Under the pieces are notes generated by a model. It had not been told where the DNA came from, made no database searches, and saw nothing but the letters and a program-made list of their open reading frames with translations. DNA of 64,000 nucleotides, taken from positions 1 to 64,000 of the forward strand of contig CACMDE010000004.1 of the NCBI GenBank assembly GCA_902612345.1, in the 5' to 3' direction. The position numbers and the translations under genes were made by a program. Below are positions 25,218 to 35,249 of this stretch, piece by piece (within the stretch, counting starts at the first letter, position 1; each line of letters begins with the position of its first letter). The DNA comes from an uncultured Pelagibacteraceae bacterium. GTDB lineage: Bacteria > Pseudomonadota > Alphaproteobacteria > Pelagibacterales > Pelagibacteraceae.

Positions 25218-25846
25218 TGATTGAATTATTTTCGTCTGATACTCCAAATGGAAAAAAAATAAGCATTATGCTCGAGGAGATAGGATTAGAATATAAAGTA
25301 ACTAAATTAGATTTATCAATAGGTGAACAATTTAAACCTGAATTTAAAAAGATAAGCCCATTTTCGAAAATACCTGCAATAGTCGATCATTCGAATAATG
25401 AAGAAGCAATATTTGAGTCAGGTGCAATATTAATTTATTTAGCCGAAAAAAGTGGCAAGTTTTATGAAAAAAAAAATAAATTAAAAATTGACCAGTGGCT
25501 TATGGCCCAGATGGGCTCAATAGGACCTTTCATTGGACAGTATCATTATTTTTATCATTTTAATAAAGGCATAAGCCAAATTGGTGAAAAAAGATATTTT
25601 GAAATGACAAAAAGTATATATAAAGTTTTAGATGATCATCTGGTCGGAAATAAATTTTTGAGCGGTGAAAATTATACCATTGCAGATATAGCAACTTGGC
25701 CATGGATAGCTAGACATCATTGGCATGACATTGGTTTAAATAATTATAAAAATTTATGCAAATGGTATGAAATGATTGCTGAAAGACCAGCGGTTATTAA
25801 AGGTTATAAATTTATCGACAAAGATTCCCAAATACCAAAACCTTAA
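25217..25846 (+). CDS. Glutathione S-transferase family protein
   Basis: Thioredoxin-like N-term (TPNGKKISIMLEEIGLEY), FESGAILIYLAEKSG, IADIATWPW. Confidence 0.9.
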   Translation: MIELFSSDTPNGKKISIMLEEIGLEYKVTKLDLSIGEQFKPEFKKISPFSKIPAIVDHSNNEEAIFESGAILIYLAEKSGKFYEKKNKLKIDQWLMAQMGSIGPFIGQYHYFYHFNKGISQIGEKRYFEMTKSIYKVLDDHLVGNKFLSGENYTIADIATWPWIARHHWHDIGLNNYKNLCKWYEMIAERPAVIKGYKFIDKDSQIPKP

Positions 25847-26259
25847 TCATCTGCGTAAACTTTTTCTTCTTTCTCATGTTTCTCTTGAGCAGCAATACAC
25901 AAAGTTGCAACTGGTCGAGCTATAAGTCTTTTTAAGCCAATAGGTTCTCCAGTGTCTTCACAAAAACCATACGTTCCATCTTGAATTCTTTTTAAAGCTG
26001 ATTCTATTTTTGATATTAATTTGATTTGTCTATTTATAGCTCTTAATTCTACATTTTTTTCTGTATATGAACTTGCTTGGTCAACAATATCAGCAGACGT
26101 ACTATTATCATCTAAAGAACTATTATAAATAGCTTCGTTGCTAGTTCTCTTAAGATCTGTTTTCCAGTCTTGTAATTTTCTTTTAAAAAAAGCAAGATGT
26201 TTAGGACACATGTACTTTTCAGTTTCTTTTGGAATATATGTTTTAGAAATTTTTACCAT
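25843..26259 (-). CDS. dksA: DksA/TraR family RNA polymerase-binding regulator
   Basis: DxxD coiled-coil helices and DGTYGFCEDTGEPIGLKRLIARPVATLCI. Confidence 0.93.
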   Translation of the reverse strand: MVKISKTYIPKETEKYMCPKHLAFFKRKLQDWKTDLKRTSNEAIYNSSLDDNSTSADIVDQASSYTEKNVELRAINRQIKLISKIESALKRIQDGTYGFCEDTGEPIGLKRLIARPVATLCIAAQEKHEKEEKVYADD

Positions 26260-26319
26260 TTCAATATTAAAAACTTGGTGAATATATTCATCAATTAAAT
26301 ACTGTCAAGAAAGCATTAT

Positions 26320-27666
26320 TTGTATAAATTGTTGAAAATGGCACAAAATAAAAAAAAATTATTAAATTTATTTTATATTTTTCTGGCAACTCATTTAGTT
26401 CTATGGACAGTTGTACCATCAATAGTTAATCACAATTTACCACTAGACACAATAGAAGCTTTAGCTTGGGGTAGTAATTTAGATTGGGGTTTTAATAAAC
26501 ATCCTCCGTTGAGCGCTTTTTTTACTGAAGTTTTTTTTATTATATTTGGATCTCAAGACTGGGCATATTATTTATTAAGTCAGATTTTTTTAATTATTTC
26601 TTTTTATTTTGTTTTTAAACTTTCAAATGAAATATTAGGTAATTTGAAGTTAAGTTTTATTTCAGTAATTTTACTAGAGGGAATATTTTTTTATAATTTC
26701 ACGACACCAGAATTTAACGTAAACGTTTCTCAGCTACCATTTTGGGCAATAACTGCTTACTTTACATGGAAAATTTTTGAAAAAAAAGACCCACAAGCAA
26801 TTGATTTAATTTTATTAGGGATAGTGGCAGCACTTGGTATTCTTTCAAAATATTTATTTTTATATTTGTTAATTTCGATCGATTTACTATTTTTTTATTT
26901 AATATTTCTTTTAAAAGATAGGAAATTTAAATTTTCATACCTAATATCTTTCGAGGTATTTTTATTATTGCTCATACCTCACTTAATATGGCTAACAAAT
27001 AATAATTATGTAACAATTGTTTATGGATTTGCAAGAACTGGAACCTCAAGTTTTGAAATAGAAAATCATTTAATTAATCCACTAATATTTATAGTCAAGC
27101 AAATTGGAATTTTAATCCCATTTTTTATTCTTTGTTCTTTCTTAATAAGCAAATTTAAATTTAAAATTAATTTTAAAGACAAAAAATTACTTTTTTTAAT
27201 TTTTATTAGTCTAGCCCCTATAGTACTAATGTTAATTACATCAATTGTTACTGGATCAAAAATAAGAACTATGTGGATGACACCTTTCTATTTATTTCTA
27301 GGCTTACTTGTAATTTATATATTTAAAAATCAAATTAATTTTAAAAAAATTAATAATTTTTTAATTTGTTTTATATTTTTATTTTTAATGTCACCTTTTT
27401 TATATGGATATATTTCAATTACAAAAGATAATAAGAGAACTGATTATCCAGGAAAACAAATTGCAGCAAAAATTCAGTTCGAGTGGGATCAAAATTTTGA
27501 TGAGCAGATAGGCTTTGTTATTGGCAATGAATGGAAAGCTGGAAATCTTTCATACCACTTAAAATCTAGACCTACATGGGAGGGTTTTATAGAAAGTAGC
27601 AATATTCTAGATGAGGCTAAAGAATATATTTGCATAGATGATATTTGTGTAGGAACATACAAATAA
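26320..27666 (+). CDS. GT39/ArnT-like membrane glycosyltransferase
   Basis: Multi-TM; WGFNKHPPLSAFFTEVFF typical of GT-C glycosyltransferases. Start may be the internal ATG (MAQNKKKLL). Confidence 0.75.
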   Translation: MYKLLKMAQNKKKLLNLFYIFLATHLVLWTVVPSIVNHNLPLDTIEALAWGSNLDWGFNKHPPLSAFFTEVFFIIFGSQDWAYYLLSQIFLIISFYFVFKLSNEILGNLKLSFISVILLEGIFFYNFTTPEFNVNVSQLPFWAITAYFTWKIFEKKDPQAIDLILLGIVAALGILSKYLFLYLLISIDLLFFYLIFLLKDRKFKFSYLISFEVFLLLLIPHLIWLTNNNYVTIVYGFARTGTSSFEIENHLINPLIFIVKQIGILIPFFILCSFLISKFKFKINFKDKKLLFLIFISLAPIVLMLITSIVTGSKIRTMWMTPFYLFLGLLVIYIFKNQINFKKINNFLICFIFLFLMSPFLYGYISITKDNKRTDYPGKQIAAKIQFEWDQNFDEQIGFVIGNEWKAGNLSYHLKSRPTWEGFIESSNILDEAKEYICIDDICVGTYK

Positions 27667-27669
27667 ATT

Positions 27670-28671
27670 ATGAATAATTTTGAAAGCATTGAAAATTTTA
27701 TAAAAAATGTTCCAAAGTCAGAACTTCACCTACATATTGAAGGGAGTTTAGAGCCTGAATTAATGTTTAAATTATCAAAAAGAAATAAAGTTGAAATTCC
27801 TTTTAAATCTATTGAAGAAATTAGATCTGCATATAATTTTTCAAATTTAGATTCTTTTTTAAAAATTTATTATGAAGGATCAAATGTATTAATTACTGAA
27901 CAAGATTTTTTTGATCTCACTTGGGAATATATATTAAAATGTAAGAGAGATAATATTGTTCATACAGAAATATTTTTTGACCCACAGTCTCATACTGAAA
28001 GAGGTATAGAATTCGATACTGTTATAAATGGAATAAACAAGGCTTTAATCAAAGCAAAATCTGAATTTGGAATTACCTCAGAAATTATTATGTGTTTTTT
28101 AAGACACTTAGATGAAGAGCTATGTTTTGAAGTTTTAAAGCATGCAACAAAGCATAAAGACAAAATTATTGGTGTAGGTTTAGACTCATCGGAAAAAGGA
28201 AATCCTCCTCAAAAATTTAAAAGATTATTTGATGCCGCAATTAAAGAAGGTTTTTTAACAGTGGCTCATGCCGGAGAAGAGGGTCCCCCAGAATATATTT
28301 GGGAAAGTATAAATTTACTTAAAGTAAAAAGAATAGATCATGGTGTTCAATGTCTAAAAGACAAAAAGCTTGTAGAAATACTTAAGGAAAAAAATATTCC
28401 CTTAACTGTTTGTCCTTTATCAAATATTAAACTATGTGTTTTTGATAAGCTTGAAAATCATAACTTAAAAGAAATGTTAGATAATGGTCTAAGAGTAATG
28501 GTCAATTCTGATGATCCAGCCTATTTTGGTGGATATTTAAATACAAATTTAATTGAAACTTCTAAAGCCTTAAATTTAAGAATAGAAGATATAAAAGTTT
28601 TAATTAAGAACTCTTTTAAATCCTCATTTTTAGACGAAAAAAGTAAAAATAGTTGGCTGAATAAGATATAA
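27670..28671 (+). CDS. add: Adenosine deaminase / adenine deaminase family
   Basis: KSELHLHIEGSLEPE, TVAHAGEEG, RIDHGVQC, VNSDDPAYFGG motifs. Confidence 0.88.
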   Translation: MNNFESIENFIKNVPKSELHLHIEGSLEPELMFKLSKRNKVEIPFKSIEEIRSAYNFSNLDSFLKIYYEGSNVLITEQDFFDLTWEYILKCKRDNIVHTEIFFDPQSHTERGIEFDTVINGINKALIKAKSEFGITSEIIMCFLRHLDEELCFEVLKHATKHKDKIIGVGLDSSEKGNPPQKFKRLFDAAIKEGFLTVAHAGEEGPPEYIWESINLLKVKRIDHGVQCLKDKKLVEILKEKNIPLTVCPLSNIKLCVFDKLENHNLKEMLDNGLRVMVNSDDPAYFGGYLNTNLIETSKALNLRIEDIKVLIKNSFKSSFLDEKSKNSWLNKI

Positions 28672-28688
28672 TTTTTACTAAATATTAA

Positions 28689-29558
28689 ATGAAAATTAAA
28701 ATTTTAATTCCTATCTTTAATGACTTTGAATCAGTATCGAAATTATTAATAGATATTAATTCTACATTAAGTAATTTAAATCCAGACTTTTCAGTAATTT
28801 TAGTTAATGACGCTTCAACTGAAAAAAATAACATTGATGTTTCCAACATAGATAAAATAAATTCGATAAAGATTATTAACATTAAAAATAATCAAGGACA
28901 CGCAAGATGTATTGCAACTGGTCTAAAATATATTTTTGATAATGAAGAATTTGATTATATTATTCCTATGGATGGTGATGGAGAAGATAGACCACAGGAA
29001 ATTTCAAAATTTATTGAATTTTTTAAATATGATGACACAAATCCAATTGTTGGTGAAAGAATAAAAAGATCTGAGGGATTGGTTTTTAAAATATCATATA
29101 CTATTCATAAATTAGTTACTTTTATTTTTACAGGGCATTCAATTAAATTTGGGAATTATACTTGTTTACCAAAGTCAACTGTAGAAAAAATGATAAATGA
29201 AAAAGCAACATGGAGTAGTTTTTCAGGTGCTTTAGCAAAATTAGAAAAAAATAGATCCACTATTCCATCTATAAGGGGAGAAAGATATTTTGGTCCTTCA
29301 AAAATGAGTTTCTTTAATTTAATTAAACATTCCCTATCTATTATTGCAGTATTTAAAATAAATGTGATTATCAGATCAATTTTATTTTTTTTAATTTATA
29401 TTTTTTTAATTTCTGAAAATCTAAATTATGTAACTTCAATTCCTTTAATAGCAGCCTTAGCTTTGGTAATTTCTGTCTTAGCAATTTCGAAGAGAGAAAA
29501 TATTGGAGAATTAAATGACTCTTTATCGAATATTGAAAATATAGAGGAAATTAAGTGA
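28689..29558 (+). CDS. Family 2 glycosyltransferase (dolichyl-phosphate-mannose-synthase-like) with C-terminal TMs
   Basis: ILIPIFNDFESVSKLL, VNDASTEK, MDGDGEDRPQEI, C-terminal hydrophobic helices. Confidence 0.85.
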   Translation: MKIKILIPIFNDFESVSKLLIDINSTLSNLNPDFSVILVNDASTEKNNIDVSNIDKINSIKIINIKNNQGHARCIATGLKYIFDNEEFDYIIPMDGDGEDRPQEISKFIEFFKYDDTNPIVGERIKRSEGLVFKISYTIHKLVTFIFTGHSIKFGNYTCLPKSTVEKMINEKATWSSFSGALAKLEKNRSTIPSIRGERYFGPSKMSFFNLIKHSLSIIAVFKINVIIRSILFFLIYIFLISENLNYVTSIPLIAALALVISVLAISKRENIGELNDSLSNIENIEEIK

Positions 29559-30391
29559 ATAAAATTTTACTTACTATTTTTATGGTTTTTTCATTTTCTG
29601 GATCAGTATTTTCTGACAATCATAAAACTAATTTTAAAGATATAAAGGGATATAAGAAACAATTTCTTTCTATGTCAGAGAAAAAGGTAAATAGAATAAA
29701 AGAAGTAAAAGCTTCGGATGGTTTTCCAGTTTACGAGGGAAAAACAAGTATTCAAGTCACCGTTAATAGAGAAGATGCTGGATGTGGAAAAGGAAAAGCA
29801 CAAACGACACAAATTCAATGTGACGGCAAGGGTAATAGAAGTAGACAAGAAATACACCTTGGCGAAATGAAACTAAAAAATAAAGAACATATTTTTGAAT
29901 ATGCAGTATACTTTGATGAAAGTTACGAACCTTTAGAGAAAGGCGCAGTAGTTATAATCGGTCAAATGCATACCGATAACAAAGCTAAAGGGTGCCATAG
30001 TTGTTGTCATTTTTGGGCTCAAGATTTTAAATATAAAGGTGAACACCATTATAGTTGGGCAAGTAAAGCGGCTTATTCATCAGAGCCTGTTATTATAGGA
30101 AAGATTGAAGACTTAAAAGGGAAGTGGACACATTTAAAATTTCATGTTCTGTGGAAGCTTGACGAAACTGGTAGATTTAAAATTTATAAAAATAACGAAG
30201 TTATAGCTGATTTAAAAAACATAAAAACTCTAGCTGATACCTGTACGGGTGGTTATATGAAGTTTGGAATTTATAGACATAGAACTATTGGTTATTGGAA
30301 TTCTGATTGGGAAAGTTTACCAGATCAAAGAATATATTTGGATGGCATTATATTTAGAAAACCAAAAAAAGAAGAAAAATTTAAAAAATAG
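29555..30391 (+). CDS. Secreted polysaccharide-lyase-like (heparin lyase I-type fold) protein
   Basis: Signal peptide MNKILLTIFMVFSFSGSVFSD; RSRQEIHLGEMK, WTHLKFHVLW, YMKFGIYRHR resemble the jelly-roll polysaccharide lyase family; Cys-rich CHSCCH. Confidence 0.55.
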   Translation: MNKILLTIFMVFSFSGSVFSDNHKTNFKDIKGYKKQFLSMSEKKVNRIKEVKASDGFPVYEGKTSIQVTVNREDAGCGKGKAQTTQIQCDGKGNRSRQEIHLGEMKLKNKEHIFEYAVYFDESYEPLEKGAVVIIGQMHTDNKAKGCHSCCHFWAQDFKYKGEHHYSWASKAAYSSEPVIIGKIEDLKGKWTHLKFHVLWKLDETGRFKIYKNNEVIADLKNIKTLADTCTGGYMKFGIYRHRTIGYWNSDWESLPDQRIYLDGIIFRKPKKEEKFKK

Positions 30392-30402
30392 ATAGAATTT
30401 AA

Positions 30403-31215
30403 ATGATGAATATTATTCAAAAAAAACTAGAAAAATCTAAAGGCAGATTAGAAGTAAAAATAAAAGATCAAAACTTACAAAAACTTTATCAACAAGGATC
30501 TTTAAAAGCTTTGATGCCAGATTTTCATGAGAATTTAAAACAATTAATGCTTATAAACACAGCTGGAGGAATTACTAGTGGAGATGAATATGATTATGAA
30601 TTTGAAATTGATAACTCCAATCTTTGTATTTCAACTCAAGCAGCAGAAAAAATTTATAGTGGTTACGGCAATCCTGCTAATCTAAAAATAAATTTAAATT
30701 TGAAAAATAATTCAACTGTATTTTGGTTACCTAAAGAATTAATTTTATTTAATAATTGTAACTTAAAAAGAAAAATAGATTTTAATTTATCCAAAGACTC
30801 AAATTTAATTCTTTGTGAAAATATTATTTTTGGACGCACTTCAATGAAAGAAATTTTTGAAAAAGGATATTTTTCAGATTTTTGGAATATTAATTTTGAT
30901 GACAAACTAATTCATTCCGAAGCAGTAAATACAAATTTAATTGAGAAAAAAAATTTGAATAGCTTTTCAACATTAAATAATAATTCCGCTGTTGCGACAA
31001 TTATTATTGTAGGAAAAAAATTTTTAGACAATATTGATGATTTATCTGATATTTTAACAAATAATGAAAATACTAATTCAAATTATTCTAATTGGGACAA
31101 TAAATTGATCGTAAGACTTTTATCTAAAGATAGTTATAATCTTAAATTTGCAATTGATAAAATTTTGTCTTATTTTTTTGAAGGTTCAAAAATACCAAAA
31201 ATATGGAATATATAA
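30403..31215 (+). CDS. ureD: Urease accessory protein UreD/UreH
   Basis: INTAGGITSGDEYDYEFEI, TQAAEKIY motifs; directly before ureA. Confidence 0.92.
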   Translation: MMNIIQKKLEKSKGRLEVKIKDQNLQKLYQQGSLKALMPDFHENLKQLMLINTAGGITSGDEYDYEFEIDNSNLCISTQAAEKIYSGYGNPANLKINLNLKNNSTVFWLPKELILFNNCNLKRKIDFNLSKDSNLILCENIIFGRTSMKEIFEKGYFSDFWNINFDDKLIHSEAVNTNLIEKKNLNSFSTLNNNSAVATIIIVGKKFLDNIDDLSDILTNNENTNSNYSNWDNKLIVRLLSKDSYNLKFAIDKILSYFFEGSKIPKIWNI

Positions 31216-31518
31216 ATGAAACTTACTCCTAGAGAAAAAGATAAACTTTTAATAAGTCTTGCAGCAATAGTTGCTAAAAATAGATTGTCAAAAGGTATAA
31301 AATTAAATTATCCTGAAGCAATAGCTTTAATATCAGATTTTGTAGTTGAGGGAGCTAGAGAGGGAAAAAGTGTTGCAGAACTGATGGAGGCAGGAGCTCA
31401 TGTTATTAAAAAAAAGGATTGTATGGAAGGCATCTCAGATATGTTGAAAGAAGTTCAAGTAGAAGCTACTTTTCCTGATGGAACTAAATTGGTAACTGTG
31501 CACAAACCTATAAGATGA
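31216..31518 (+). CDS. ureA: Urease gamma subunit
   Basis: [16 protein letters not shown]..., [20 protein letters not shown]. Confidence 0.97.
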   Translation: MKLTPREKDKLLISLAAIVAKNRLSKGIKLNYPEAIALISDFVVEGAREGKSVAELMEAGAHVIKKKDCMEGISDMLKEVQVEATFPDGTKLVTVHKPIR

Positions 31519-31832
31519 CAATTATTATGAAGCCAGGTGAAATAATTTCAAATAAAGAAGAAATAGATTTAAATAAAGACTCTAAGGTTACTAAGCTTAA
31601 AATTTCTAATTCTGGAGACAGGCCAGTGCAAGTCGGAAGCCATTATCATTTTTTTGAAACAAATGAATATTTGATTTTTGATAGAGAATTATCATATGGA
31701 AAAAGATTAAATATACCATCAGGAACTGCTGTGAGATTTGAACCAGGTCAATCCAAAGATGTTGAGCTTATAGAAATAAATGGACTAAAAAAAATATATG
31801 GCTTCAATAAGAAAGTTATGGGTAATTTATAA
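31515..31832 (+). CDS. ureB: Urease beta subunit
   Basis: [46 protein letters not shown]. Confidence 0.97.
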   Translation: MTIIMKPGEIISNKEEIDLNKDSKVTKLKISNSGDRPVQVGSHYHFFETNEYLIFDRELSYGKRLNIPSGTAVRFEPGQSKDVELIEINGLKKIYGFNKKVMGNL

Positions 31833-33538
31833 TGGTTAAAGTTTCTAGAGCAGCTTATGCAGATATGTATGGTCCTACTACTGGAGACAAAGTAAGGCTT
31901 GCGGATACTGACTTATTTATTGAGGTTGAAAATGATCTAACCATTTATGGTGAAGAGGTAAAGTTTGGTGGTGGAAAAGTAATTAGAGACGGGATGGGCC
32001 AATCACAAACTAGCAGAAAAAAGGGAGCTGCTGATACAGTTATTACTAATGCTTTAATAGTTGATGTGGATGGAATTTATAAAGCTGATGTTGGTTTAAA
32101 AGATGGAAAAATTTTTGAAATTGGCAAAGCTGGAAATCCAGATACTCAATCTAAAGTAAATATTGTTATTGGTCCAGGAACAGAGATAATTGCTGGAGAA
32201 GGAAAAATTTTAACCGCAGGAGGTTTTGATAGTCATATTCATTATATATGTCCTCAACAAATTGATGATGCCTTACACTCAGGTATCACAACTATGCTTG
32301 GAGGAGGGACTGGGCCTGCTCATGGCACACTTGCAACAACTTGCACACCAGGTCCATGGCATATCGAAAGAATGATTCAATCTGCTGATGGTTTCTCTAT
32401 GAATTTAGCTTTTGCTGGTAAAGGAAATTCTTCTTTACCAGATGGCCTTCAAGAACAAATTCTTGCTGGAGCTTCAGCTCTCAAATTACATGAAGATTGG
32501 GGAACCACTCCTGCAGCAATTGATAATTGCTTGAATATTGCTGATAAAAATGATGTACAAGTTATGATTCATACAGATACTTTAAACGAAAGTGGATTTG
32601 TAGAAAATACTATAAAAGCAATAAACAAAAGAACTATTCATGCTTTTCATACAGAGGGTGCTGGTGGCGGGCATGCTCCAGATATAATTAAAGTTTGTGG
32701 AGAAGAGCATGTTATTCCCTCCTCAACAAATCCGACCAGACCATATACAGTCAATACAATAGAGGAACATTTAGACATGCTTATGGTTTGTCACCATCTC
32801 GATAAATCTATTCCAGAAGATGTAGCATTTGCTGAAAGTAGAATTAGACGAGAAACAATTGCAGCAGAAGATATTCTTCATGACATGGGGGCTTTTTCAA
32901 TTATTGCATCTGATAGCCAAGCAATGGGAAGAGTTGGAGAAGTTATAATTAGGACTTGGCAAACTGCACATAAAATGAAAGTTCAAAGAGGAAGTTTACC
33001 AGAAGAAAAAGGGAATAATGATAACTTTAGAGTTAAAAGGTATTTAGCAAAATATACAATTAATCCAGCAATTGCTCATGGAATTTCAAAATATATTGGT
33101 AATATTAAAAAAAATAAACGAGCAGATTTAGTTTTATGGGACCCAGCATTTTTTGGTGCTAAACCTGAGATGATATTGATAGGAGGAAGTATAGCTTGTG
33201 CTCAAATGGGAGACCCAAACGCGTCAATTCCAACTCCACAGCCAGTATATACTAGACCAATGTTTTCATCGTTTGGAACTTCGTTAGAAAAATCTTCAGT
33301 AATTTTCACAAGCAAATTGGCCCTTGAAAAGAACTCATTAAAAAATGCAAGTATAAGAAAAGATTTATTGCCTGTTGAAAATACAAGATCTATTTCAAAA
33401 AAAGATATGATTCTAAATAATAAATGTCCAAAAATTGAGGTAAATCCAGAGACATATGAGGTAAAAGCTGATGGTGAAATAATTACTTGTGAACCAGCAA
33501 AAGAGTTACCTTTGGCACAAAGATATTTTATGTTTTAA
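31832..33538 (+). CDS. ureC: Urease alpha subunit
   Basis: [43 protein letters not shown] (carbamylated Lys), [22 protein letters not shown]. Confidence 0.98.
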   Translation: MVKVSRAAYADMYGPTTGDKVRLADTDLFIEVENDLTIYGEEVKFGGGKVIRDGMGQSQTSRKKGAADTVITNALIVDVDGIYKADVGLKDGKIFEIGKAGNPDTQSKVNIVIGPGTEIIAGEGKILTAGGFDSHIHYICPQQIDDALHSGITTMLGGGTGPAHGTLATTCTPGPWHIERMIQSADGFSMNLAFAGKGNSSLPDGLQEQILAGASALKLHEDWGTTPAAIDNCLNIADKNDVQVMIHTDTLNESGFVENTIKAINKRTIHAFHTEGAGGGHAPDIIKVCGEEHVIPSSTNPTRPYTVNTIEEHLDMLMVCHHLDKSIPEDVAFAESRIRRETIAAEDILHDMGAFSIIASDSQAMGRVGEVIIRTWQTAHKMKVQRGSLPEEKGNNDNFRVKRYLAKYTINPAIAHGISKYIGNIKKNKRADLVLWDPAFFGAKPEMILIGGSIACAQMGDPNASIPTPQPVYTRPMFSSFGTSLEKSSVIFTSKLALEKNSLKNASIRKDLLPVENTRSISKKDMILNNKCPKIEVNPETYEVKADGEIITCEPAKELPLAQRYFMF

Positions 33539-33541
33539 ATT

Positions 33542-33985
33542 ATGGATAATTGTTTTTTAATCGTAAATAAAATAGCCAAAAATAAAGCAAAAGATTATAT
33601 ATCTTTATCTTATGATGAGAGATTTTTAAGAAGAAAAAAACTTGTTTCAGATAACGGTTTTGAATTTTTAGTAAATTTACCAGAGACAAAATCACTATCA
33701 GAAAATCAGGCATTTAGGCTTCAAAGTGGAAATTTGATTTTGATAAAAAACAAAAAAGAAAGTTTACTTGAAATAAAAGGTAAAAATTTAATACAACTGA
33801 TATGGCATATAGGAAATAGGCATATGCCATGCCAAATTGAAAAAGATAGAATTTTTATTCAGTATGACGAAGTAATAAGAAAAATGATATTAAAATTAGG
33901 TGGAAAGGTTAAGAAAGTTTCAAGACCTTTTAAACCTGAGGGAGGAGCATATGGAATTGGTAGAACCCTTAACCATAAACACTAA
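33542..33985 (+). CDS. ureE: Urease accessory nickel metallochaperone UreE
   Basis: IWHIGNRHMPCQIE...[19 protein letters not shown]. Confidence 0.93.
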   Translation: MDNCFLIVNKIAKNKAKDYISLSYDERFLRRKKLVSDNGFEFLVNLPETKSLSENQAFRLQSGNLILIKNKKESLLEIKGKNLIQLIWHIGNRHMPCQIEKDRIFIQYDEVIRKMILKLGGKVKKVSRPFKPEGGAYGIGRTLNHKH

Positions 33986-34631
33986 AATTAAAAGTAAAAA
34001 AGACTTAAAACAAGCTATACAAATTCTTCAAACTTGGTTTTCACCTTCATTTCCAGTTGGAAGTTTTTCATATTCTCATGGTTTAGAGGCAATGATTAAC
34101 GATAATTTTATTAAGTCAAAAGAGGATATATTGGATTATTTAAAATGTATTTTAAAACATGGAACTGGTAAAAATGATGTAATTTTAATGAAATATACTT
34201 ATCAAGGAGAAGATTTAAATGAACTTGCTTTATCACTTTGTCCAAGCAAGGAAAGAAAAATTGAGTCTATTGAGATGGGAAATGCTTTTCGAAAAGTTTT
34301 AGGTGATAGTTGGGATTTTAAAATTCTTGAAAATACCGCATATCCAGTTGCAGTAGCTAAAGCAGCCAGACATTTTAATATACCACTTAACTTAACAGTA
34401 GTATCTTATCTACAATCTTTTGTGTCAAATTTAATAAATGTTTGTATTAAACATATTCCAATCGGACAAAAAATTGGACAAGACTGCATAATCAATACAT
34501 ATGATTTAATAAGAGAAGTAGAAAAAGAAAGTGAAACTTTAAACTTAGAAGATCTAGGTGGAATTTGTTTTAATAGTGATATCTATAGTATCAAGCATGA
34601 AAATTTGAAAATACGAATTTATAAAACATGA
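33951..34631 (+). CDS. ureF: Urease accessory protein UreF
   Basis: [24 protein letters not shown] 33951 preceded by GGAGGAG, preferred over ORF start 33900. Confidence 0.93.
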   Translation: MELVEPLTINTKIKSKKDLKQAIQILQTWFSPSFPVGSFSYSHGLEAMINDNFIKSKEDILDYLKCILKHGTGKNDVILMKYTYQGEDLNELALSLCPSKERKIESIEMGNAFRKVLGDSWDFKILENTAYPVAVAKAARHFNIPLNLTVVSYLQSFVSNLINVCIKHIPIGQKIGQDCIINTYDLIREVEKESETLNLEDLGGICFNSDIYSIKHENLKIRIYKT

Positions 34632-35248
34632 AAAATATAAATGGACCATTAAAAGTTGGAATAGGTGGACCTGTTGGTGCAGGAAAGACAAGTCTGACCG
34701 CTGAATTATGTAAGTTTTTATCAAATAAAATTTCTATGGCTGTAATTTCAAATGATATTTATACAAAAGAGGATGCAGAATTTTTAATGAAAGTTCAAGC
34801 CTTACCTCTTGAGCGAATTAAAGGAGTTGAAACAGGAGGTTGTCCACATACTGCGATCCGAGAAGATGCTTCAATCAATATGCTTGCTGTAGAAAACATG
34901 AAAAAAAAATTTCCTGATCTTGATTTGATTTTAATTGAGTCTGGTGGAGATAATTTAGCGGCAACTTTTAGTCCAGAATTAGTAGATCTTTCTATATATG
35001 TTATTGATGTTGGTATGGGTGGAGATATTCCCAGAAAAGGTGGTCCTGCTATCCAAAAGTCAGACCTATTAATTATTAATAAGACTGATTTAGCTCCTCA
35101 TGTAGATGTTAATCTTGAGACTATGAAAGAAGACGTAAAAAAGGCTCGTAATGGCTTACCTTATATTTTTTGCCAGATGAAAAAGCAAATCGGTGTTGAA
35201 GATGTTGCTAAATTTTTATTTTCATCAGGTGGACTATTGAGTTTTTGA
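34628..35248 (+). CDS. ureG: Urease accessory GTPase UreG
   Basis: [43 protein letters not shown]. Confidence 0.97.
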   Translation: MKNINGPLKVGIGGPVGAGKTSLTAELCKFLSNKISMAVISNDIYTKEDAEFLMKVQALPLERIKGVETGGCPHTAIREDASINMLAVENMKKKFPDLDLILIESGGDNLAATFSPELVDLSIYVIDVGMGGDIPRKGGPAIQKSDLLIINKTDLAPHVDVNLETMKEDVKKARNGLPYIFCQMKKQIGVEDVAKFLFSSGGLLSF

Positions 35249-35249
35249 T

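Noticed and set aside
33900-33951. Long in-frame N-terminal extension of ureF over ureE
   Set aside because: The ATG at 33951 has a strong GGAGGAG ribosome site, and the protein then begins as a normal UreF
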